From the NCBI GenBank assembly GCA_003566215.1, contig PXEJ01000205.1, positions 1-5,201 on the forward strand: a stretch of 5,201 nt of DNA, read 5' to 3'. Position numbers and translations under genes: made by a program. Source of the DNA: Cyanobacteria bacterium T3Sed10_376R1m (lineage in GTDB: Bacteria > Cyanobacteriota > Cyanobacteriia > Cyanobacteriales > Cyanobacteriaceae). A model generated the notes under the pieces. The model made no database searches. It saw only the letters and a program-made list of their open reading frames with translations, and was not told the origin of the DNA. Shown here one piece after another: positions 1 through 5,201 of the stretch. Positions within the stretch are counted from its first letter, which is position 1. Every line of letters begins with the position of its first letter.

Positions 1-8
1 TGTTTACC

Positions 9-1784
9 CTAGGAAAATGTAGGGGGTTGTTTTGGTAAACCTAGCATTTCTGAGTTACATTTACCCGGTGCTACCATGGGATAACAGTTTTCATCTTTAG
101 TAACGTGAACATCCACTAACACAGGGCCGTCATATTCTAGCATAAGTGCGATCGCCCTTGACAACTCCTCACGATTTCTAACAGAAATTCCTTTTACCCC
201 AAAAGCTTTAGCCAAGAGGGGAAAATCAGGCATTCCCACGGACATATTAGAAGAAGAATAACGCTCACCGTAGAAAGTTTCTTGCCATTGACGTACCATA
301 CCCTGCCAACCATTATTAATAATAACGATTTTCGCTTGAATATCATACTGAGCCAAAGTTGCCAACTCCTGCAAATTCATCTGAAAACTAGCATCACCAC
401 TAATACAAATAACTTGCTCATCAGGTAAAGCCACCTTTGCCCCCATAGCCGCAGGTAAACCATAACCCATCGTACCCAAACCAGCACTGGAAATCCAACG
501 ACGAGGGCCAGTTTTCAAAAATTGAGCCGACCACATTTGATGTTGTCCTACATCCGTTGTGTAACAAGCATGGGGAGCTTGACGAGCAATTTCTACAATT
601 ACCTCCTGAGGAGAAATAGCCCCCTCCGGTTGAGGTACAACCAAAGGATAGTCAGTTTTCCATTGCTCAATGGTTTTTAACCAATCTTGGGTATTAGTTT
701 GGGTGGGTAAATTTAACTCATCAAGACGGTTCAAAATCTGACCCAAAACCTCTTTCACATCCCCCACAATAGGCACATCAGGACGACGGTTTTTACCTAC
801 TTCAGCTGGGTCAATATCAATTTGAATTACCTTAGCACGGGAGGCAAACTCATCTAATTTACCCGTTACTCGGTCATCAAATCTAGCCCCCACCGCAATT
901 AATAAATCACACCCCGTAACAGCAAAGTTAGCGTAGGCAGTGCCGTGCATTCCCAACATACTCACAGAAAGGGGATCATGTTCATCAAAAACTCCTAACC
1001 CCATTAAAGTAGTAGTCACAGGAATTTGGAAACGATGGGCTAAGGCTTTTACTCGCTCATGGGCATTGGACAAAATCGCTCCACCCCCAACATATAACAG
1101 AGGCTTGTTTGCCTTAGCTATTAATTCAATAGCCGCATTAATTTGACGGGGATTACCTTTAACTGTGGGGCGATAACTAGCCATTTTGACATCCCCCGGG
1201 TTAACAGGAACATAGTCACATTCTTCTAAACCAACATCTTTGGGAATATCAACTAATACAGGGCCAGGGCGGCCGGTACTAGCAATGTGAAAGGCTTCGG
1301 CAATAATCCAAGCAATATCTCTCGCATGACGAGCAACGTAGGAATGTTTAACAATCGGTAGAGTAATGCCGAAAATATCGGTTTCTTGGAAAGCATCAGA
1401 GCCGATCGCAGCTCTAGGTACTTGACCAGTTATAATCACCATAGGAATTGAGTCCATGTGAGCTGTGGCGATACCCGTTACAAGGTTTGTTGCCCCTGGC
1501 CCAGAAGTTCCAAAACACACCCCTACTTTACCCGTAGCACGGGCATAACCATCAGCGGCATGGGATGCACCTTGTTCATGTCTGACTAAAATATGTTTGA
1601 GTTTTCCTTGGGCTTCAAAGCGATATAGTTCATCATAAATAGGTAAAATAGCCCCACCCGGATAGCCAAAAATATGCTCTACGCCATGACGAAAAAGGCT
1701 ATCCATAAGAGCAAAAGCTCCTGTTTGGGTGACAGGAGTTACATCGGGGGACAATTTAACGGGGGAAATATTAGAAGCTACCAT
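9..1784 (-). CDS. ilvB: Acetolactate synthase (acetohydroxyacid synthase) large, catalytic subunit
   Basis: This ThDP-dependent enzyme joins two pyruvates to acetolactate, or pyruvate and 2-oxobutyrate to acetohydroxybutyrate. It is the first common step of valine, leucine and isoleucine synthesis and is cytosolic, normally paired with a small regulatory subunit (IlvN/IlvH) that is not encoded here. The 591 residues match the family's usual length. An N-terminal ThDP (PYR) domain (about 21-190) carries [12 protein letters not shown] (40-51) and the catalytic Glu70 in RHEQGA. A central FAD/DHS-like domain follows (about 210-350). The C-terminal ThDP (PP) domain has the metal motif GDASFQMN (463-470) ending at NN490-491, then GWQGMVRQW. 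The herbicide-site Pro123 and Trp500 are the usual residues, by alignment from memory. The ATG at 1784 is bounded by an in-frame TGA at 1802-1800; a 20-25-residue leader before the PYR domain is usual in cyanobacteria. No Shine-Dalgarno sequence is visible. The gene is 195 bases downstream of larB. Identification is very secure. Confidence 0.97.
   Translation of the reverse strand: MVASNISPVKLSPDVTPVTQTGAFALMDSLFRHGVEHIFGYPGGAILPIYDELYRFEAQGKLKHILVRHEQGASHAADGYARATGKVGVCFGTSGPGATNLVTGIATAHMDSIPMVIITGQVPRAAIGSDAFQETDIFGITLPIVKHSYVARHARDIAWIIAEAFHIASTGRPGPVLVDIPKDVGLEECDYVPVNPGDVKMASYRPTVKGNPRQINAAIELIAKANKPLLYVGGGAILSNAHERVKALAHRFQIPVTTTLMGLGVFDEHDPLSVSMLGMHGTAYANFAVTGCDLLIAVGARFDDRVTGKLDEFASRAKVIQIDIDPAEVGKNRRPDVPIVGDVKEVLGQILNRLDELNLPTQTNTQDWLKTIEQWKTDYPLVVPQPEGAISPQEVIVEIARQAPHACYTTDVGQHQMWSAQFLKTGPRRWISSAGLGTMGYGLPAAMGAKVALPDEQVICISGDASFQMNLQELATLAQYDIQAKIVIINNGWQGMVRQWQETFYGERYSSSNMSVGMPDFPLLAKAFGVKGISVRNREELSRAIALMLEYDGPVLVDVHVTKDENCYPMVAPGKCNSEMLGLPKQPPTFS
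144..159. repeat. HIP1 octamer in an extended 16-base repeat (copy in ilvB)
   Basis: AAGTGCGATCGCCCTT contains the HIP1 palindrome GCGATCGC (148-155), highly over-represented in many cyanobacterial genomes and a strong taxonomic hint. The identical 16-mer recurs at 3491-3506. Here the minus-strand frame reads Arg-Ala-Ile-Ala-Leu (residues 543-547 of IlvB). Confidence 0.9.
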
Positions 1785-1979
1785 ATAAGTTATTGTATTT
1801 CATCGGCAATTATCTCTATACCTTTTATTTTAAAGCTCAATGTCTATCTTCGACTAAGTTTTTGTTTATTTGTTACATTTTCATCAATTCTTGACTTACA
1901 CTGAGATAGATTTTCCTAGCGGTGCTTAGTTCACGTACCACCCTTTTTCGCTAACAAGCCCCAAGTTGTATTTTTTTGA
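1785..1979. other. Intergenic region between larB and ilvB (ilvB 5' region)
   Basis: These 195 bases separate the larB stop from the ilvB start and hold no gene I can support. They should contain the ilvB promoter. The minus strand has several weak -10-like hexamers (TAAAAT at 1832-1827, TATAGA at 1820-1815, GATAAT at 1814-1809), but none has a good -35 at 16-18 bases, so I do not name a promoter. No NtcA-type GTA-N8-TAC site was found. No minus-strand hairpin followed by a T-run was found after larB, so read-through into ilvB is possible. The larB-proximal part (about 1915-1979) contains inverted repeats and a T7 run that read better on the plus strand; this is listed separately. Confidence 0.6.
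1917..1977 (+). other. Weak plus-strand hairpin followed by a T7 run, function unknown
   Basis: TAGCG (1917-1921) pairs with CGCTA (1949-1953). Inside it, GTG (1922-1924) can pair with CAC (1939-1941). A second weak ACAA/TTGT stem (about 1954-1969) follows, and then T7 at 1971-1977. On the plus strand this looks like a poor intrinsic terminator or the 3' end of a short RNA. No plus-strand gene leads into it, and on the minus strand it lacks the T-run needed to terminate larB. The stems are short and interrupted, so this may be chance in AT-rich DNA. Confidence 0.2.
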
Positions 1980-2756
1980 TTAAATATTCCCAGAAAATTT
2001 GTTGGCTAGTCTCAGAATTTGTCCAGCTAACATTGCTCCTCCAAATCCATTATCAATGTTAACTACTCCGATACCTGTGGCACAGGAGTTGAGCATGGTA
2101 AGGAGGGGAGCAAGTCCACCAAAACTAGCACCATATCCTATGCTCGTGGGTACTGCGACTACGGGGCAATTAGCCATTCCCGCCACAACACTAGGTAATG
2201 CACCTTCCATTCCTGCCACTACGATAATTACATCGGCTTGAGTGATTAGGTGACGGTGATTGAGGAGTCGGGGGATTCCTGCTACTCCTACATCCCAAAG
2301 ACGTTCAACGGTAAAACCGCACATTTGGGCTGTGATGGCGGCTTCTTCGGCTACGGGTAAATCTGCTGTACCGGCGGTGAGAATCGATATTTTACCTTGA
2401 TATTTTTGTTTACTTTCTCCCACTGCTCCTATTCTGGCAATGGGATAGTATCTTAAGTTGGGGATTTGTGTGGAAATTGTGTCGGCAATTTCTGGTTGTA
2501 GTCTAGTCGCCATAATTAAATCAGTTTTGTTGGCTAACATGGCTTTCATTATCATTATAATTTGCTCTGGGGTTTTGCCTTCACTCCAAATTATTTCGGG
2601 AAATCCTGTGCGCAGTTGTCGATGGTGGTCAATTTTGGCGAAATCTTCTACGGTTTCAAAACTGAAGTTGTTTAATTGTTCGATTCCTTGTTGTGCAGAT
2701 ACTTTGCCGTTAGCAATTGATTGTAATAATTTCTCTAAGGAAGTGCGATCGATCAT
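1980..2756 (-). CDS. larB: LarB: pyridinium-3,5-biscarboxylate mononucleotide synthase (nickel-pincer cofactor synthesis)
   Basis: In the characterised pathway LarB carboxylates the pyridinium ring of nicotinic acid adenine dinucleotide and cleaves it, yielding the biscarboxylated mononucleotide. LarE then sulfurises this product and LarC inserts nickel, giving the cofactor of lactate racemase LarA and related enzymes. The 258 residues fit the family (about 246-260). An N-terminal region (1-115) precedes a PurE-like (AIR carboxylase-related) domain (about 121-255) with TAGTADLPVAEEA (127-139), GMEGALPSVV (182-191), VPTSIGYGASFGG (202-214) and NSCATG (223-228). From memory of the Lactobacillus plantarum enzyme, Cys225 corresponds to the covalent Cys221 and Glu184 to Glu180, so the protein looks catalytically intact. 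The ATG at 2756 is bounded by an in-frame TAA at 2771-2769. No strong Shine-Dalgarno sequence is present. It lies 15 bases after the acyltransferase stop, which suggests one transcript and possibly coupled translation. No larA, larC or larE is in the window. Confidence 0.93.
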   Translation of the reverse strand: MIDRTSLEKLLQSIANGKVSAQQGIEQLNNFSFETVEDFAKIDHHRQLRTGFPEIIWSEGKTPEQIIMIMKAMLANKTDLIMATRLQPEIADTISTQIPNLRYYPIARIGAVGESKQKYQGKISILTAGTADLPVAEEAAITAQMCGFTVERLWDVGVAGIPRLLNHRHLITQADVIIVVAGMEGALPSVVAGMANCPVVAVPTSIGYGASFGGLAPLLTMLNSCATGIGVVNIDNGFGGAMLAGQILRLANKFSGNI

Positions 2757-2771
2757 CTTTAAATATTGTTA

Positions 2772-3395
2772 TTATTTTTTTAATTCTTGTCTCACTTTTT
2801 CCCCATCTTTTTGGATGATATAGGCTGGAATACCTACTACCACGCAGTTAGAAGGTACGTTTTTAGTAACGACAGCATTAGCACCGACTACCACATTATC
2901 ACCTAGAGTAATATTTCCCAATACTTTTGCTCCGGCGGTAATTCTGACATTGTTACCGATTGTTGGTCTTCCCGTTTTATCTTTGTAGCCGATGGTTACT
3001 TGTTGATTTATCCAGCCATTTTTGCCAATATTTGCCATGATAATGGTACTAAATCCATGTTGAATAAATAAACCACCGCCAATGTTACAAGAGTCGTCTA
3101 AGAAAAAATTAGAACAAGGGCGATAGATTAGTTTAAAAATGTACATGGCTATCTTTGCACTTGGGTTTCCTTTAAATAGGCGAAAATAAAAGAGGTTACG
3201 ATATTCTGGGGCATTTTGTAATAATTTTAGTAGTTGAATGTTTAAGGGTTTTTCTTCCATGTTTAAACATTCAACCCATCTAATTATATCTTGATTAATA
3301 ATTTCTTTTTCTGAGGTTAAAAGGTAGGGAATCAGTAGGGGAGAAAAAACAACTATCTTAAAATAAAACCATATATTTTTAATTATTTTTTTCAT
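2772..3395 (-). CDS. Hexapeptide-repeat O-acyltransferase, serine acetyltransferase-like (polysaccharide type)
   Basis: This is probably an acetyl-CoA-dependent O-acetyltransferase of the left-handed beta-helix family. Residues about 103-189 carry the hexapeptide repeats, and the C-terminal turn VVVGIPA (185-191) is typical. His113 in IQHGFST matches the catalytic His of CysE (His158, HATG). In an ungapped alignment with E. coli CysE recalled from memory, the serine-related residues are not kept: Asp143 aligns with Phe98, Asp157 with Gln112 and His193 with Arg143. That favours a sugar or polysaccharide acceptor over serine, although automatic annotation may well say serine acetyltransferase. 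The N-terminus is basic (MKKIIKNIW), then strongly hydrophobic (about 9-27), possibly a membrane-associated helix. At 207 residues it is shorter than CysE (273). The start is bounded by an in-frame TAG at 3416-3414 and no later in-frame ATG occurs before residue 46. The first third is markedly more AT-rich than the neighbouring genes. It is the first gene of a two-gene unit with larB. Confidence 0.85.
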   Translation of the reverse strand: MKKIIKNIWFYFKIVVFSPLLIPYLLTSEKEIINQDIIRWVECLNMEEKPLNIQLLKLLQNAPEYRNLFYFRLFKGNPSAKIAMYIFKLIYRPCSNFFLDDSCNIGGGLFIQHGFSTIIMANIGKNGWINQQVTIGYKDKTGRPTIGNNVRITAGAKVLGNITLGDNVVVGANAVVTKNVPSNCVVVGIPAYIIQKDGEKVRQELKK

Positions 3396-3398
3396 AAA

Positions 3399-3426
3399 AT
3401 TATATTTTACAAACTATGAATGTAAA
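3399..3426 (-). promoter_or_regulatory. Candidate sigma-70-type promoter for the acyltransferase-larB unit
   Basis: On the minus strand, TTTACA (3426-3421, five of six consensus bases) is followed after 16 bases by a perfect TATAAT (3404-3399). The -35 overlaps the T-run of the pgi terminator. Only three bases separate TATAAT from the ATG at 3395, so a start point 5-7 bases downstream would fall inside the first two codons. The DNA is AT-rich, so chance matches are possible. If real, the transcript is effectively leaderless or starts within the annotated gene. Confidence 0.45.
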
Positions 3427-3456
3427 AATTTTCAAGGCAACTCTATGAGTCGCCTT
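3424..3456 (-). terminator. Rho-independent terminator of pgi
   Basis: Starting eight bases after the pgi stop, the minus strand reads AAGGCGACTC (3456-3447), loop ATA, GAGTTGCCTT (3443-3434). This forms a ten-base-pair stem with one G-U pair, followed by GAAAA and TTTTT (3428-3424). The stem is nearly complete and correctly placed. The T-run is offset from the stem by five bases, so efficiency may be moderate. It insulates pgi from the acyltransferase-larB unit. Confidence 0.8.
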
Positions 3457-3464
3457 TGGGCTGA

Positions 3465-5054
3465 CTAGTTAACAACTAATTGACTGGGTGAAGTGCGATC
3501 GCCCTTCAATTTTACCCCCCTATTATTCGCCTCTAAATGACGCAAAATTTTATAGATTGCCTCAATTTCTTGAGAGTCAACTTTACTAGCAATATCAGCA
3601 ATTGTGAGAGAATTATTACTACTTTTAACTACCTTTAAAACTTCCGCCTGTAGAGACAAAATAGAAGCCGCCGCCTTCTTCCCTGCTTCAACCCCCGGTT
3701 GATGATAGGCATTAACATTAACTAAATAAGCATAAATACTTACAGCTCTTTCATAGAGAGCAATCAAAGCCCCCACAATCTGAGGAGAAACTTCGCCGAT
3801 GGTGACGGTGATAGAATCGCGCCCGTTATCGTAAAGAGCCTTCCTTGTGCCTTGCAATAACCCTGAAAGGTAATCACCGCTAGTCGTGTTTGGTTCTAAT
3901 TCTAGGGATTTTCCATCCCTATCCTTCAATACCTCAATAAAAGTAGCAAAAAAGTTGGCTACACCTTCGCGCAACTGTTGTACATAGGCGTGTTGATCCG
4001 TAGAACCTTTGTTACCATAAACAGCAATACCCTGATAAACCGTATTACCATCCAAATCTTTTTCCTTGCCTAACGACTCCATCACCAACTGTTGTAGATA
4101 ACGGCTAAAGAGCAGTAAACTGTCCTTATAGGGCAAAATTACCATATCTTTTTCCCCTTTACCATTGCCCCCATAATACCAAGCAAGGGCTAGAAGAGCG
4201 GCTGGATTTTTTTTCACATCAGGGATACGGGTAGCCATGTCCATTTCCTTTGCCCCATCTAACATTCCTTGAATGTCTATCCCTTCAAGGGCGGCAGGTA
4301 ATAAACCCACGGCGGATAATTCTGAGGTGCGCCCCCCTATCCAGTCAAACATGGCAAAACAATCTAGCCATTTTTCTTCCGTAACAACTTTATATAATTT
4401 ACTACTATCATCCATCATGGTGATAGCTACGGCATAGTTAGGAAAGTTTAAACCCTTATTTTCATAGGCTTTTTTGACTTCTAACATTCCATTACGGGTT
4501 TCTGGTGTGCCACCAGATTTACTGATGACTAAAACTAAGGTTGTTTTTAATCTATCTCCAATTTTAGCTAAAGTGCGATCGATTCCTGTGGGATCTGTGT
4601 TATCAATGAAGTGAATTTGTAGAGGTGGATTTATGTCTGTGAGAGCAGAAGATACAAATTGAGGACCTAAAGCCGAGCCGCCAATACCTATAGAAAGTAA
4701 ATCAGTGAATTTTGAACCGTCAGGAGTCGTGATTTTTCCTGAGTGAATATCGGTGGTAAATGTTTTAATTTTGGCGATACTATCGTTAATTTCTTGCTTT
4801 ATTTCTTGATTAGGGGCAATGTCAGGATTGCGTAACCAATAATGCCCTACCATCCTTTTTTCGTCAGGGTTCGCTATTGCCCCTTGCTCTAACTTAGCTA
4901 CTGCTTCAAAAGCATCAACAAATTTCGGTTGTAAATTGTTATAAAAATCATCATCAAAACCCATGCGACTTATATCAACATAAAGCTCTAATCCCTCATG
5001 ATAATAAAGCCAGTCTTGATAACGTTGCCACAATTGTAAATTATCCATCATCAT
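3465..5054 (-). CDS. pgi: Glucose-6-phosphate isomerase
   Basis: This cytosolic enzyme interconverts glucose 6-phosphate and fructose 6-phosphate, linking the Calvin cycle and glycolysis to glycogen metabolism and the oxidative pentose phosphate pathway. The 529 residues match cyanobacterial Pgi. The visible order is: N-terminal [14 protein letters not shown] (9-22), SIS phosphosugar site [11 protein letters not shown] (121-131), SKSGGTPET (178-186), signature [14 protein letters not shown] (237-250), MESLGK with probable catalytic Glu326, DQHAY with catalytic His355, and QPGVEAGK with Lys459. Residues about 475-529 form an extra tail resembling a small helix-turn-helix, which I recall in other cyanobacterial Pgi proteins. 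Three ATGs stand in tandem (5054, 5051, 5048) directly after an in-frame TAA (5057-5055); the third, giving MDNLQLWQ, best matches homologues from memory. No well-spaced Shine-Dalgarno sequence is visible; the nearest AAGGA (5077-5073) is 18 bases from the first ATG. A good terminator follows the gene. Confidence 0.97.
   Translation of the reverse strand: MMMDNLQLWQRYQDWLYYHEGLELYVDISRMGFDDDFYNNLQPKFVDAFEAVAKLEQGAIANPDEKRMVGHYWLRNPDIAPNQEIKQEINDSIAKIKTFTTDIHSGKITTPDGSKFTDLLSIGIGGSALGPQFVSSALTDINPPLQIHFIDNTDPTGIDRTLAKIGDRLKTTLVLVISKSGGTPETRNGMLEVKKAYENKGLNFPNYAVAITMMDDSSKLYKVVTEEKWLDCFAMFDWIGGRTSELSAVGLLPAALEGIDIQGMLDGAKEMDMATRIPDVKKNPAALLALAWYYGGNGKGEKDMVILPYKDSLLLFSRYLQQLVMESLGKEKDLDGNTVYQGIAVYGNKGSTDQHAYVQQLREGVANFFATFIEVLKDRDGKSLELEPNTTSGDYLSGLLQGTRKALYDNGRDSITVTIGEVSPQIVGALIALYERAVSIYAYLVNVNAYHQPGVEAGKKAAASILSLQAEVLKVVKSSNNSLTIADIASKVDSQEIEAIYKILRHLEANNRGVKLKGDRTSPSQLVVN
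3491..3506. repeat. HIP1 octamer in an extended 16-base repeat (copy in pgi)
   Basis: This is the same AAGTGCGATCGCCCTT as at 144-159, with the HIP1 octamer at 3495-3502. It lies near the 3' end of pgi and reads Lys-Gly-Asp-Arg-Thr (residues 517-521), a different frame from the ilvB copy. Two shorter relatives, AAGTGCGATCGAT, occur at 2741-2753 (larB start) and 4571-4583 (pgi). Confidence 0.9.
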
Positions 5055-5197
5055 TTATTTAATCTGATTCTGTCCTTATTATGATCGACAATTAACAAAA
5101 AATAACCTTGTTTTAGATTGAATTCGGTTTTAATTTTATTGTTTACTGTTCCCTGGGGCAAATCTTGTATCCAGTCGTTTATCCAAATTAATTGGGT
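5051..5197 (-). other. Possible 3' end of an unidentified coding region upstream of pgi
   Basis: This minus-strand frame is open for 48 codons and ends at a TGA (5053-5051) that shares ATGA with the first pgi ATG. The translation begins TQLIWINDWIQDLPQG, later contains [18 protein letters not shown], and looks protein-like: hydrophobic runs alternate with charged residues and there are two Trp. It has no ATG, and an in-frame TAA (5200-5198) lies immediately before it at the window edge. It could be a short gene with a TTG start (5161, giving 36 residues), a gene broken by a frameshift, or chance. I recognise no family. Confidence 0.25.
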
Positions 5198-5201
5198 TTA
5201 A

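Noticed and set aside
1401..1410. Near-HIP1 sequence CCGATCGC within ilvB.
   Set aside because: It differs from the octamer at one base and lacks the extended flank, so it is not counted as a copy.
1674..1904. Plus-strand open frame starting inside ilvB and running into the intergenic region.
   Set aside because: Most of it is antisense to the ilvB 5' end, the translation is low-complexity (Ser/Ile/Leu-rich) without a recognisable motif, and no ribosome binding site or promoter supports it.
1931..1947. Minus-strand AGGGTGGTAC upstream of ilvB resembles the T-box core (AGGGTGGNACCGCG).
   Set aside because: The match stops before CGCG, no terminator/antiterminator pair with a T-run follows toward ilvB, and T-box leaders are not established in cyanobacteria as far as I know.
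1785..1979. NtcA-type GTA-N8-TAC operator or a named ilvB promoter.
   Set aside because: No correctly spaced palindrome was found, and the -10-like hexamers lack a -35 at acceptable spacing.
2458..2823. Plus-strand open frame of 121 codons across the larB start and the acyltransferase end.
   Set aside because: It is antisense to two well-supported genes and the Cys/Ile/Ser-rich translation is typical of a shadow frame. The shorter plus-strand frames at 940-1146 and 1999-2241 were dropped for the same reason.
5055..5100. pgi promoter with CATAAT near 5085 as the -10 element.
   Set aside because: The only -35 candidate at 17 bases is GTTATT, too poor to call. The open frame in the same stretch also suggests that it may be coding.
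1..5201. Mobile elements, CRISPR arrays, tRNA/rRNA genes, toxin-antitoxin or defence genes.
   Set aside because: No terminal inverted repeats, regularly spaced repeats, cloverleaf candidates or matching protein motifs were seen on either strand.

Overview
The window looks like ordinary chromosomal housekeeping DNA from an AT-rich cyanobacterium. The evidence is two perfect HIP1 octamers (GCGATCGC), and glucose-6-phosphate isomerase and acetolactate synthase proteins of cyanobacterial type. The species cannot be named from the sequence. The style resembles the Cyanobacterium/Geminocystis/Cyanothece side of the phylum, which is an impression rather than a measurement.

All four confident genes lie on the minus strand, so transcription runs from high to low coordinates. 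The order is: a possible 3' end of an unidentified reading frame (5197-5051), pgi (5054-3465), a clear intrinsic terminator (about 3457-3424), a hexapeptide-repeat acyltransferase (3395-2772), larB (2756-1980), a 195-base gap, and ilvB (1784-9). The start of each of the four genes is closely bounded by an in-frame stop just upstream.

The genes fall into three units. pgi is a central carbon gene (glucose-6-phosphate/fructose-6-phosphate interconversion) with its own terminator. The acyltransferase and larB are 15 bases apart and almost certainly co-transcribed. A near-consensus promoter for this pair overlaps the tail of the pgi terminator and lies so close to the ATG that the transcript would be leaderless or shorter than annotated. 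ilvB is the large subunit of acetolactate synthase (branched-chain amino acids). No terminator was found between larB and ilvB, so read-through is possible. The three units share no obvious pathway.

I found no mobile element, CRISPR array, tRNA or rRNA gene, riboswitch or defence system, and no convincing undescribed system. The points most worth a second look are: the protein-like open frame that overlaps the pgi start by ATGA, the very compact terminator/promoter junction, an acyltransferase that keeps the catalytic His but lacks the serine-binding residues of CysE, larB without other lar genes, and a HIP1-containing 16-base sequence repeated near the 3' ends of ilvB and pgi in different frames.
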